Below, in pieces: positions 54,369 to 63,276 of a DNA stretch of 64,000 bases (positions are counted from its first letter, which is position 1; every line of letters begins with the position of its first letter). The notes under the pieces are model-generated. The model was given only the letters and a program-made list of their open reading frames with translations. It ran no database searches and was not told the origin of the DNA. Origin of the DNA: Oscillospiraceae bacterium (GTDB lineage Bacteria; Bacillota; Clostridia; Monoglobales; Monoglobaceae); contig SVKF01000003.1 in assembly GCA_015068605.1 (NCBI GenBank), positions 62,001 through 126,000 of the forward strand, in the 5' to 3' direction. The position numbers and the translations under genes are program-made.

Positions 54369-54411
54369 AGGCATTTGCCTTGTATAATAACAAGAAAAGA
54401 GGAATTTAAAA

Positions 54412-55122
54412 ATGACTGATTCAAAAAACATACTTAAAATGATTGTACTTTCAATGCTTATAGCTCTCGGTGTGGTTATATCCCCAATACTTCGAGTTGA
54501 GGGAATGTGCCCAATGGCGCACTTTATCAATATCGTATGCTCCGTTTTTTTAGGACCGTGGTATTCACTTTTGTGTGCAACACTTATCGGAATTATCCGT
54601 ATGTCCATAATGGGAATCCCACCGATTGCGTTGACCGGGGCAATATTTGGTGCATTTTTGTCAGGTGCTTTTTACCGCATATCCAAGGGTAAAATTATCT
54701 TTGCCGTAATTGGTGAAATCATCGGAACGGGGATTATCGGAGCTGTTGTTTCATATCCCGTTATGAATTTCATCTGGGGAAAAGAAGGGCTTGGCTGGTT
54801 ATTTTATGTTCCGTCCTTTATATGCGGAACACTTATCGGCGGCAGCATCGCCTATGTCTTTTTGCGAAAACTCGCTGATACCGGAGTCCTCCCCCAAATA
54901 CAAAATATGCTTCTTTCAAAAAGCTATCAGGACAAAAGCGGTTTGCTCTCAAACACATTGGTGATTGCGTCCTTTGGAGGGATACTTTTTGTTGTAACAG
55001 GGATTTCTTCGGGAATATTTAACCTCACAGCCCCCGTGTTTGATGTGTTGCCTTATGTGTCTCTCACCGTTTGTGCAGGCACAGCAATTATTTATTATAT
55101 TTTGAAGAAGGTGAAAAAATGA
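54412..55122 (+). CDS. thiW: Thiamine-precursor ECF transporter S component ThiW
   Basis: 236 aa with six membrane helices. SPILRVEGMCPMAHFINIVCSVFLGPWYSL is the ThiW signature. The family is thought to import hydroxyethylthiazole, which fits the next gene (thiM). Under the TPP riboswitch; its stop overlaps the thiM start (ATGA). Confidence 0.93.
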   Translation: MTDSKNILKMIVLSMLIALGVVISPILRVEGMCPMAHFINIVCSVFLGPWYSLLCATLIGIIRMSIMGIPPIALTGAIFGAFLSGAFYRISKGKIIFAVIGEIIGTGIIGAVVSYPVMNFIWGKEGLGWLFYVPSFICGTLIGGSIAYVFLRKLADTGVLPQIQNMLLSKSYQDKSGLLSNTLVIASFGGILFVVTGISSGIFNLTAPVFDVLPYVSLTVCAGTAIIYYILKKVKK

Positions 55123-55916
55123 CAGATAAAGCTTGTGAAATACTTAATCTTGTCAGAACACAAAAGCCGCTTATTCATTGTATAACAAACCCCATATCCA
55201 TAAACCAATGCGCAAATGCAATACTTGCAGTCGGAGCGAAACCAATTATGGCAGAACACCCGAAAGAGGTATGCGAAATAACCGCCTCATCTGATGCTCT
55301 GATGCTTAATATTGGCAATATTACGGATGCAAGACAGCGCTCTGTTTTGCTCTCTATGAAAACAGCGGAAGAAAAAAACATCCCTGTTTTGTTAGATGTT
55401 GTGGGAGTAGCCTGTTCAAAATTCAGACGAGAATACACATTAAACCTTCTTAATAGGTTTACGCCCTCTGTAATAAAAGGAAATTATTCGGAAATTAAGG
55501 CGTTGTATGACGAGGGATATTCTTCCTTGGGAGTTGATGCCGAGCCTTCAATTAGAGCGGATAATATTTTAAAGGTAGCTATAAAACTTGCAAATAATTA
55601 TAAAGCTGTTATTCTCGCCACCGGGGAAATTGATGTGATAACAAACGGGGAGAGAGCTGTTTTTATAAGGAACGGAACACCTCATCTTGCAGCTGTCACA
55701 GGAACGGGATGTATGCTGGGGAGTCTGTGTGCCGCTTTTATGACGAACGCAACTCCTATGGAGGCAAGTGTTTTTGCTTGTTGCTATCTGGGGATTTGCG
55801 GAGAGCTTTCCAAAACCGATAAGGGGAGCGGAAGCTTTATGGTGAATTTGATGGACAGACTCTCAACCCTTGACGGAAAAGAAATATTAAAATATTCAGA
55901 TATTGAGGAAAAATAA
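55119..55916 (+). CDS. thiM: Hydroxyethylthiazole kinase
   Basis: 265 aa ribokinase-like. KPLIHCITNPISINQCANA, GVDAEP and the catalytic GTGCMLGSL are typical. It phosphorylates thiazole alcohol for salvage. The track's start lies inside thiW; ATG 55119 overlaps the thiW stop and follows AAGGTG. Confidence 0.95.
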   Translation: MTDKACEILNLVRTQKPLIHCITNPISINQCANAILAVGAKPIMAEHPKEVCEITASSDALMLNIGNITDARQRSVLLSMKTAEEKNIPVLLDVVGVACSKFRREYTLNLLNRFTPSVIKGNYSEIKALYDEGYSSLGVDAEPSIRADNILKVAIKLANNYKAVILATGEIDVITNGERAVFIRNGTPHLAAVTGTGCMLGSLCAAFMTNATPMEASVFACCYLGICGELSKTDKGSGSFMVNLMDRLSTLDGKEILKYSDIEEK

Positions 55917-55917
55917 A

Positions 55918-56550
55918 ATGAACTTAAATACAAAACTATATTTTATAACCGACAGCACCGGATTTTCGGAAGAGGAATTTTTATATCGCATAGAAGAAGC
56001 TATAAAAGGCGGTGCAACCATTTTGCAACTTCGTGAAAAGGTGAAAACCACATGGGAATATATAGACCTTGCCGAAAATGTGCATAAGCTTACAAAAAAG
56101 TATAATGTTCCGCTTATAATTGATGACCGTGTGGATGTTGCTCTGGCTGTAGGGGCGGAGGGGGTTCATGTGGGACAAAGTGATATGCCTGTTTGGTTAG
56201 CAAGAAAACTTATGGGTAACGATAAAATTATAGGTGCGACCGCAAAGACGGTTCTCAGGGCAAAAGAAGCTTATGAACAAGGGGCAGACTACCTCGGTGT
56301 CGGTGCAATTTATCCCACTTTGACAAAGGTTAAAACGGTATTGACCTCAAGGGAAACTCTTATGGATATTTGCAAAGCCGTGCCAATTCCCGTAAACGCT
56401 ATCGGAGGCATAAACAAGGATAATATCAATGCTTTAAAAGGAGTCCCGATTGCAGGGATTTGCGTTGTATCTGCAATTATGAAAGCTGATAATCCAAAAC
56501 TGGCAACATTGGAGCTTATTAAAAGAGAAAAGGAGCTTGGATTATGGTGA
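55918..56550 (+). CDS. thiE: Thiamine-phosphate synthase
   Basis: 210 aa TIM-barrel: LQLREK, VPLIIDDRVDVALAVGAEGVHVGQ, GADYLGVGAIYPT and VNAIGGI are the active-site strands. It joins HMP-PP and thiazole-P to thiamine phosphate. ATG 55918 is one base after the thiM stop, with GAGG upstream. Confidence 0.96.
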   Translation: MNLNTKLYFITDSTGFSEEEFLYRIEEAIKGGATILQLREKVKTTWEYIDLAENVHKLTKKYNVPLIIDDRVDVALAVGAEGVHVGQSDMPVWLARKLMGNDKIIGATAKTVLRAKEAYEQGADYLGVGAIYPTLTKVKTVLTSRETLMDICKAVPIPVNAIGGINKDNINALKGVPIAGICVVSAIMKADNPKLATLELIKREKELGLW

Positions 56551-57347
56551 AAATCAGAAAAATGAAAACAGCATTAACTATCGCAGGGAGCGACTCGAGC
56601 GGTGGCGCAGGTATTCAGGCGGATATTAAAACCATGACAATGAATGGGGTTTATGCTATGAGTGTCATAACGGCACTTACCGCCCAAAACACTCTTGGAG
56701 TCAAAGCAATCCGGGAAACCGACCCCGAATTTTTGGAAGAGCAAATTGATGCCGTATTTGAGGATATTTTTCCCGACAGTGTGAAAATCGGAATGGTTGC
56801 AACCGCCGAACTCGTCAGAGTAATAGCAGACAGATTGAAATTTTACGGTGCAAAAAACATTGTTATAGACCCCGTAATGGTTGCAACAAGCGGTTCGTCG
56901 CTTATAAAAAATGATGCAGTAAAGACCTTGTGTGAAGAGCTTTTGCCCTTGGCAACACTTGTCACGCCAAACATACCGGAGGCAGAAATTATGTCCGGCT
57001 TTAAAATCTCCTCAGAAGAAGATATGCTTAAGGCGGCAAAGTATATCGGGGACAGATATGGGTGCAATGTTCTTTTGAAAGGCGGACATAATATAAATGA
57101 TGCAAACGACCTTTTATATGAAGCCGGTAAGCTTATATGGTTTGACGGGAGAAGAATTGACAACCCGAACACCCACGGAACGGGATGCACCTTATCCTCT
57201 GCCATAGCCTCCAATCTTGCCAAGGGGTTTAACCTTTCCGACTCGGTAAAATATGCAAAAGAATATATATCCGCCGCCCTTTCAAAAGGTCTTGATTTAG
57301 GTAGCGGCTCAGGACCTTTAATGCATAACTTTGCGTTAATCAAATGA
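56544..57347 (+). CDS. thiD: Hydroxymethylpyrimidine/phosphomethylpyrimidine kinase
   Basis: 267 aa. TIAGSDSSGGAGIQADIKTM and HGTGCTLSSAIASNLAKG (catalytic GTGC) are diagnostic. Makes HMP-PP. Starts within the thiE stop (ATGGTGA) with AGGAG 8 nt before. Last gene of the operon; I see no good terminator behind it. Confidence 0.95.
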   Translation: MVKIRKMKTALTIAGSDSSGGAGIQADIKTMTMNGVYAMSVITALTAQNTLGVKAIRETDPEFLEEQIDAVFEDIFPDSVKIGMVATAELVRVIADRLKFYGAKNIVIDPVMVATSGSSLIKNDAVKTLCEELLPLATLVTPNIPEAEIMSGFKISSEEDMLKAAKYIGDRYGCNVLLKGGHNINDANDLLYEAGKLIWFDGRRIDNPNTHGTGCTLSSAIASNLAKGFNLSDSVKYAKEYISAALSKGLDLGSGSGPLMHNFALIK

Positions 57348-57536
57348 TGATAACGCAAGCTGTCAGGCTGTGTAGGTTTATGGGACAGGTCAGTATGGAA
57401 CAAAAGATATCCACCCCAAAAACGCCGATGATTAGGATTTGTTAAAAAATAACTAATTTATAATAAAACTATTGCAAAATGGAAAAAATTATGTTATAAT
57501 TAATCCAAATTGAAAATTTTTAAGGAGGTTATATAT

Positions 57537-59303
57537 ATGACAAACAATAAGAAAGTTTTGGCATGGCTTGACGAGATGGCAAAAATGTGTCAGCCTGACC
57601 AAATCGTATGGATTGACGGAAGCGAAGAACAGCTTGAAGATCTCCGCGCAGAAGCAGTTGCTTCAGGTGAAATGATAAAGCTTAACCAGGAGAAGCTTCC
57701 GGGCTGTTATTATCACAGAACTGCTGAAAATGATGTTGCACGTGTTGAGGACAGAACATTTATCTGTACTCCTACAAAGGAAGAAGCCGGTCCAATCAAT
57801 AACTGGATGGACCCTCAGGAAATGTATGCAAAGCTTTCAAAGCTTTATGAAGGCTCAATGAAGGGCAGAACAATGTATGTTATCCCATATTCAATGGGTC
57901 CTGTTGGCTCTCCGTTCTCAAAGATTGGGGTTGAGCTTACAGACAGCATCTATGTTGTTCTTAATATGGCTATAATGACAAGAATCGGTAAGGCTGTTAT
58001 CGATGCTCTCGGTGATGGCGATTTCGTTAAGTGTCTCCATGCTAAAAAAGATGTAAATCCTGAAGAAAGATATATCGTTCATTTTCCACAGGATGACACA
58101 ATCTGGTCAATTAACTCAGCTTATGGCGGAAACGTTCTTCTCGGTAAGAAATGTTTTGCGCTCCGTATCGCATCTTACCTCGGTAAGAACGAAGGCTGGA
58201 TGGCTGAACATATGCTTATCCTCGGTCTTGAAAATCCAAAGGGTGAAGTTAAATATATCTGTGCCGCATTCCCATCAGCTTGCGGTAAGACAAATCTTGC
58301 TATGCTTATTCCGCCGGAAGGTCTTAAGGCTCAGGGATATAAGGTTTGGACAGTTGGCGATGATATAGCTTGGATAAGAGTTGGTGAGGACGGCAGACTT
58401 TATGCTGTTAACCCTGAAGCAGGTTTCTTCGGTGTTGCTCCGGGAACAAGTGTTAAGACAAACTTTAACGCATTAGAATCAACAAAGAAGAATACAATTT
58501 TTACAAATGTTGCAATTAATAACGATGATATGACTGTTTGGTGGGAAGGTCTTGATAAGAATCCGCCTGAAAACGCAACAGACTGGCTCGGTAATAAGTG
58601 TAACGGTAAGGAATATATGGCTGAAGGCAAGAAGCTTGCTCATCCAAACTCAAGATTTACAGCTCCGGCTATCAACTGCCCATGTATTTCTTCTGAATTT
58701 GAAAATCCGAACGGTGTTCCGATTTCTGCTATCGTATTCGGCGGAAGAAGAGCAAAGACTGCTCCGCTGGTATACCAGGCTCGTGACTGGAACCACGGTG
58801 TATTCGTTGGTGCAACAATGGCATCTGAAACAACAGCGGCTGCGGCAGGTACTGTGGGCGTTGTAAGACGTGACCCAATGGCTATGCGTCCGTTTGTTGG
58901 CTATAATATGGCTGATTACTTCCAGCATTGGTATGATATGGGTAAGAAGATTTCCAACCCACCGCAGATATTCAATGTAAACTGGTTCAGACTTGATGAC
59001 GAAGGCAACTTTATGTGGCCGGGATTTGGTGACAATATGCGTGTTCTTAACTGGATTATCGACAGATGTGAAGGTAAGGTTGACGCTGTTGAAACCCCAA
59101 TCGGTTTTGTTCCAAACAAGGAAGACCTTGACCTTGACGGTCTTGATATTGATGATGCAGCTTTAACAGAGCTTCTTTCAATCGACAAGGATGTTTGGAA
59201 GGACGAGGTTAAGCAGCAGAGAGAATTCTTTGCTCAGTTCGGCGACAGACTTCCGAAGGAAATCGTTGACAGCATGAATGACCTCGAAAACAGACTTGGT
59301 TAA
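57537..59303 (+). CDS. pckG: GTP-dependent phosphoenolpyruvate carboxykinase
   Basis: 588 aa, the length of the GTP class. FPSACGKTNLAMLIPP contains the P-loop with the hyper-reactive Cys typical of the GTP enzymes, VWTVGDDIAWI holds Mn2+ ligands, and RDWNHGVFVGA and FGGRRAKTAPLVYQ bind nucleotide. Interconverts oxaloacetate and PEP. AAGGAGG is before ATG 57537 (the track start 57510 is upstream of it). Own promoter: TTGCAA-N17-TATAAT near 57473-57501. Confidence 0.97.
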   Translation: MTNNKKVLAWLDEMAKMCQPDQIVWIDGSEEQLEDLRAEAVASGEMIKLNQEKLPGCYYHRTAENDVARVEDRTFICTPTKEEAGPINNWMDPQEMYAKLSKLYEGSMKGRTMYVIPYSMGPVGSPFSKIGVELTDSIYVVLNMAIMTRIGKAVIDALGDGDFVKCLHAKKDVNPEERYIVHFPQDDTIWSINSAYGGNVLLGKKCFALRIASYLGKNEGWMAEHMLILGLENPKGEVKYICAAFPSACGKTNLAMLIPPEGLKAQGYKVWTVGDDIAWIRVGEDGRLYAVNPEAGFFGVAPGTSVKTNFNALESTKKNTIFTNVAINNDDMTVWWEGLDKNPPENATDWLGNKCNGKEYMAEGKKLAHPNSRFTAPAINCPCISSEFENPNGVPISAIVFGGRRAKTAPLVYQARDWNHGVFVGATMASETTAAAAGTVGVVRRDPMAMRPFVGYNMADYFQHWYDMGKKISNPPQIFNVNWFRLDDEGNFMWPGFGDNMRVLNWIIDRCEGKVDAVETPIGFVPNKEDLDLDGLDIDDAALTELLSIDKDVWKDEVKQQREFFAQFGDRLPKEIVDSMNDLENRLG

Positions 59304-59409
59304 TTTTAATAGAATAAAGCAGACGTCTAAAAACGCAGGTATATTTTGCGAAATCGTTTTTGTCGGCGTACGGTGGTACGGTAGAGAACGATTTCACGAA
59401 AAGCAAGCA

Positions 59410-59445
59410 ACAGCAAGGAAAACTCGATGTTTTCTTTGCTGTTTT
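59410..59445 (+). terminator. Terminator behind pckG
   Basis: ACAGCAAGGAAAAC pairs with GTTTTCTTTGCTGT (one wobble), then TTT. Before it, GAAATCGTT/AACGATTTC (about 59351-59396) forms another hairpin. Confidence 0.8.
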
Positions 59446-59674
59446 AATGTAATTTTATGCGGAAAGTCAAGAATATCTGCCTTTTCAATTTTCCTTTTGT
59501 ATATTTTTTGCTTGCGGTAGAACAAGTTTTTCGACAGTCTGAAACGGTGCAGTTTTGAAATGAACTGCACCGTTTTTATCTTTGTGCATAAGAAAATTGA
59601 CATAATTTTTAATTTGCTTGATTTTTCCAATGTATTGTGATATTATCAATATTAAGATATAAAAAGGAGGAAAA
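59446..59674 (+). other. Intergenic region with a second strong hairpin
   Basis: AACGGTGCAGTT (59543-59554) pairs perfectly with AACTGCACCGTT (59563-59574), followed by TTTATC. No ORF with a ribosome site ends at it. A promoter-like TTGACA-rich stretch (near 59597) lies before the next gene. Nothing else is recognised here. Confidence 0.5.
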
Positions 59675-61306
59675 ATGATGGTAAATCTTGATATAAAGTC
59701 AATTTCGTCGCTTGAAAAGGTGCTTCCCTTGCAGGAGGTTAGCTTTTCGGAAGTGAAAAAAGGGAGTGCTCTTAAAAATGAGGAATATTCTTATCAGCTC
59801 GCTTTTAAAGCAACGGAAAATATCCATGGGATAAAAGAGCTGAAGCTTGAAGTGGTGTCTGATATTGCGGAAAATATTTCTCTTTATAATGTCAGATGTG
59901 TGCCTGTTCTCAATCCCATGTTCTACGATGAGCCTGATGAAAATTATATGCTCAAAGGTCCGGGAATGATGCCTGATGTCCTTGATGAATACACCGATTA
60001 TGTTATGGTTTCGTCAAATTATTACGGTGCTGTTTGGGTAAGCATTAAGGTTGACGAAAAAGTGAAAGCCGGAAACCATAATATTAAGATGCAGTTTAAA
60101 GATGAAGAGGGGGTCTGGGGTGAAAGTGATTTTATCCTTGAGGTTTTGGAGGAAACACTTCCAAAGCTCCATATTCCTTATACGAACTGGTTCCATTGTG
60201 ACTGTGTTGCTTCTTATTATGAGGTTGAACCTCTGTCCGAAAAGCATTGGGAACTTATGGAGGATTATATAAAAATGGCGGCAGACCACGGGATGAATAT
60301 GATATTGACCCCTGTGTTTACACCACCTCTTGACACAAAGGTTGGGCTTGAAAGACCGACAGTTCAGCTTGTTGATGTTAAGTTTGCAGACGGGAAATAT
60401 ACCTTTGGTTTTGAAAAACTTTCAAGATGGCTGGAGCTTTGTGCAAAATACGGAATCGAATATCTTGAAATTTCTCATTTATACAGCCAGTGGGGGGCGG
60501 AACATACTCCGAAAATTGAGGTTTTGGAAAATGGAGAGCTTGTTAAAAAGTTTGGTTGGCATACAGATTCTTTGGGGGACGAATATAAGGCGTTTATTTC
60601 CCAATTTATCCCTGCGCTTAAGGAGTTTTTGGACGGAAAATGGGATGAGGATAAAGTGTATTTCCATATTTCCGATGAGCCAAACGAGAAACATCTTGAG
60701 ACCTACAACAAAATCCACGATTTTATAAAGCCGCTTCTTGGAGATATGAAACACATGGACGCAATGTCTCATATTGAGTATTATGAAAACGGATTAGTCG
60801 ATGTTCCGGTTATCGCAACAACTTCGATTTATGATTTTCTGAATAAGGATATAGCGCATTTGTGGGCTTATTACTGTTGCGGTCAGGGTAAGTTTAATTT
60901 GAGCAACCGCTTTTTGGGAATGTCGTCCCAAAGAAACAGAGTTATGGGAATTCAGCTTTATAAGTTTGATATGAAAGGCTTTTTGCAGTGGGGCTATAAC
61001 TTCTATTACAGTCAGCTTTCCACCCACCTTATAAATCCGTATCTGACAACCGAGTCAGACGGAGGATTCCCGGCAGGGGATGCCTTTGTGGTTTATCCGG
61101 GAAGACATGGCGCTGTTCCGTCAATCAGACTCAAGGTGTTTAACGAAGCTCTTCAGGATTTGAGAGCGCTGAAGCTTCTTGAAGAAAAAATCGGAAAAGC
61201 TGCGGTTTTGGAAATGATTAAAGAGGTTGAAGACTTTAATAAATATCCTGAAAACGGAGAATATTTCATTGCTTTAAGAGAAGCTGTTAACGAAAAACTT
61301 AAATAG
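59675..61306 (+). CDS. DUF4091-domain glycoside-hydrolase-like protein
   Basis: 543 aa. N-terminal beta-sandwich (to about 170), then a TIM barrel with IPYTNWFHCDCVASYYEVEP, MNMILTPVFTPPLD, YFHISDEPNEKHLETY (likely catalytic acid region) and a C-terminal stretch FPAGDAFVVYPGRHGAVPSIR typical of DUF4091. No signal peptide, so cytoplasmic. Some relatives are GH123-like hexosaminidases; substrate here is unknown. AAAGGAGG precedes the start (ATG 59675 or 59678). Confidence 0.85.
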   Translation: MMVNLDIKSISSLEKVLPLQEVSFSEVKKGSALKNEEYSYQLAFKATENIHGIKELKLEVVSDIAENISLYNVRCVPVLNPMFYDEPDENYMLKGPGMMPDVLDEYTDYVMVSSNYYGAVWVSIKVDEKVKAGNHNIKMQFKDEEGVWGESDFILEVLEETLPKLHIPYTNWFHCDCVASYYEVEPLSEKHWELMEDYIKMAADHGMNMILTPVFTPPLDTKVGLERPTVQLVDVKFADGKYTFGFEKLSRWLELCAKYGIEYLEISHLYSQWGAEHTPKIEVLENGELVKKFGWHTDSLGDEYKAFISQFIPALKEFLDGKWDEDKVYFHISDEPNEKHLETYNKIHDFIKPLLGDMKHMDAMSHIEYYENGLVDVPVIATTSIYDFLNKDIAHLWAYYCCGQGKFNLSNRFLGMSSQRNRVMGIQLYKFDMKGFLQWGYNFYYSQLSTHLINPYLTTESDGGFPAGDAFVVYPGRHGAVPSIRLKVFNEALQDLRALKLLEEKIGKAAVLEMIKEVEDFNKYPENGEYFIALREAVNEKLK

Positions 61307-61316
61307 AATTTTAAAA

Positions 61317-61341
61317 GGCTGTAGCAAAATTTGCTACAGCC
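61317..61341. terminator. Terminator between DUF4091 and AraC genes
   Basis: GGCTGTAGCAAA/TTTGCTACAGCC, usable in both directions. Confidence 0.85.
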
Positions 61342-61344
61342 ATA

Positions 61345-62190
61345 TTATTTGTTGGCTCTGAATTTGCCGGGGGTTATACCTCGATGCCGCTTGAAAAATG
61401 TTATAAAGCTGCATTCGTTTTCAAAGCCCAGTAAATAGCCGATTTCCTTAATGTTTTTTTCCTTACCTGCAAGAAGTTTTTCAGCCTTGTTGATTTTTGA
61501 TTTGACTATATAATCGTAAAGAGAACAGCTTGTCTGATTTTTGAAAATGCGATTAAGCTGTTTTGAAGAAAGACAACATTCCTTGGCAACATCTTCAACG
61601 GAAATCGAAAGGTGAATGTTATTTTCTATAAACTGTTTGGCGATGATGAAACGGGGGTCAATGCTTTTGTCTTCCGGCAGGGCAGGGCTCATATTAACGG
61701 TCTTTATTAGGTTATAGATAATCTCAAATATTCTTCCCCCGACAAGAGAAGGGGTGAAAATATCCGTGTTATCGCAGTATTTGAGAATATGGTCTATGTT
61801 TAGAAGAATGTTTTGGGAAAGCCTGATTTTTTTAATCTCTGTATTTTCCGGCATAAGAGTTTTGTTGCAGGAAAATGCAAGGGAGGTCTTTAGAATATCT
61901 GCGTCGCATCCGAGATATTTATGATTGACTCTGCAGGGAATAAACAAAGCCTCATTTTCCCCTATTTCATACTCATTCCCATCACATTCGTACCTGCATT
62001 TCCCCGAAAATGCCAGGTGGATTTCGTAAAAGGAGTGGCTGTGGCTTCCGATTAAGACGGGCGCAATAATGCTGTCGGCATTTAATATATCCATCCATAA
62101 AATTTGCAAATTCAACGGAAATTCCATATCAAAAAAGTTCATAATATTCAGTTTTTTGGCACGACTTAATGTGTATTCCGATATAATCAT
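61345..62190 (-). CDS. AraC-family transcriptional regulator
   Basis: 281 aa. N-terminal cupin-like sensor (SHSHSFYEIHLAFSGKCRYE ... ENEALFIPCRVNHKY) and C-terminal double helix-turn-helix (ISVEDVAKECCLSSKQLNRIFK; IKEIGYLLGFENECSFITFFK). Likely controls the divergent aldolase gene and perhaps DUF4091, by position. The ligand is presumably a carbohydrate. Confidence 0.92.
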   Translation of the reverse strand: MIISEYTLSRAKKLNIMNFFDMEFPLNLQILWMDILNADSIIAPVLIGSHSHSFYEIHLAFSGKCRYECDGNEYEIGENEALFIPCRVNHKYLGCDADILKTSLAFSCNKTLMPENTEIKKIRLSQNILLNIDHILKYCDNTDIFTPSLVGGRIFEIIYNLIKTVNMSPALPEDKSIDPRFIIAKQFIENNIHLSISVEDVAKECCLSSKQLNRIFKNQTSCSLYDYIVKSKINKAEKLLAGKEKNIKEIGYLLGFENECSFITFFKRHRGITPGKFRANK

Positions 62191-62251
62191 ATCCGTCTCC
62201 TTTTCGGTTTAATAGAAGTATTATATCAATGGATATGTTATCTGTCAAGAA

Positions 62252-62286
62252 AATGTCCTAATTTGAAAATATAATGTCCTTATTTG
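62252..62286. promoter_or_regulatory. Direct repeat in the AraC/aldolase intergenic region (probable operator)
   Basis: AATGTCCTAATTTG (62252-62265) and AATGTCCTTATTTG (62273-62286) are 21 nt apart, two helical turns, the usual layout of AraC-family half sites. Confidence 0.6.
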
Positions 62287-62336
62287 TAATTGACAAGGGG
62301 CAAATTTATTGATAGCATTTTGTTGAGGTGTTGAAA

Positions 62337-63104
62337 ATGAGAAATAAAATTAAAAACAAAGAAAAAACTGTCGGAATGTATGTTCAGCTTTGCGATATAA
62401 CAAATTCGAGAATAGCAGGACTTGTGGGCTATGACTTTGTGTGGGTTGACACGGAACACAGCTTTATGTCCTATGAAACTTTGCTGAATCACATAATCGC
62501 TCTTAAAAGCACCGGAACTCCCGTCATTGTCAGAGCTCCTCAAAATGACCTGACCGCAACAAAGAAAATTCTTGAGATTGGGGTTGACGGCATAATTTTC
62601 CCTATGATTAAGAGTGCCAAGGAGGCAAATAAGGCTATCGCATCAACCCTTTATCCTCCATACGGCAACAGAGGTTTCGGGCCCATGAATGCGGTGGATT
62701 ACGGGCTTAAAGATGTGGGGGAATACATAAAAAATACAAAAAGTGAGCTTATGAGATTTATTCAGATTGAGCATAAGGATGCCATAGAGGATTTGGACGA
62801 AATTATGAAAAATCCTTATATTGACGGCTATATCTTCGGAGCAAATGATTTGTCGGGCTCTTATGATATGCTTGGTGATATCTATTCGGAAAAGATAGTT
62901 AATGTTATGAAGGACACAATAAAAAGGCTTCATGACAACGGTAAATATGTGGGAATTGCATCCGGCGGATGTACAGAAAAAATAATTAAACATTGGGCCG
63001 ATATGGGAACGGATATGATTATTGCCGGAGCTGACTTTGACTTTATAAGAGAAGGAGCAAGACAAAACCTTGCAAACCTGAAAAGAATACATCTCGGTAA
63101 GTAA
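62337..63104 (+). CDS. HpcH/HpaI-family class II aldolase
   Basis: 255 aa. GYDFVWVDTEHSFMSYETL, PVIVRAPQNDLTATKKILEIGVDGIIFPMI and YPPYGNRGFGP match the HpcH/HpaI aldolase family (metal ligands Glu and Asp, active-site Arg/His). It cleaves 2-keto-3-deoxy sugar-type acids into pyruvate and an aldehyde. ATG 62337 has GAGGTG 6 nt upstream (track GTG start rejected). Confidence 0.92.
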   Translation: MRNKIKNKEKTVGMYVQLCDITNSRIAGLVGYDFVWVDTEHSFMSYETLLNHIIALKSTGTPVIVRAPQNDLTATKKILEIGVDGIIFPMIKSAKEANKAIASTLYPPYGNRGFGPMNAVDYGLKDVGEYIKNTKSELMRFIQIEHKDAIEDLDEIMKNPYIDGYIFGANDLSGSYDMLGDIYSEKIVNVMKDTIKRLHDNGKYVGIASGGCTEKIIKHWADMGTDMIIAGADFDFIREGARQNLANLKRIHLGK

Positions 63105-63119
63105 ATAAGTCTAATAATG

Positions 63120-63157
63120 AAATGGCAGGGAAATAAGGTGTTTTCTCTGCCATTTCT
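63120..63157 (+). terminator. Terminator behind the aldolase gene
   Basis: GAAATGGCAGGGAAA pairs with TTTCTCTGCCATTTC, followed by TGTTT. Confidence 0.8.
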
Positions 63158-63276
63158 GTTTAAAAACCTATTTTGAATAAAAAGGCATGAAGTTTTGTCA
63201 AAATACTTGCAATTATCAGAAAATTGTTATATAATATATCCGTATGTATAAAAAAATCAGAAAGGGTGTTATACAT

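Noticed and set aside
54169-54424. Small ORFs on either strand between the TPP riboswitch and thiW
   Set aside because: They overlap the aptamer-like half element; a 31-codon plus frame starting TTG near 54257 has a GGGAGGTG before it, but there is no other support for a leader peptide.
59304-59410. AAAAACGCAGG near 59325 as a fifth copy of the pseudoknotted RNA
   Set aside because: There is no P1, no GCG-U5 partner after it and no matching terminator order.
63105-63276. T-box leader for glyS
   Set aside because: No T-box core or antiterminator; only the aldolase terminator and a plain promoter are present.
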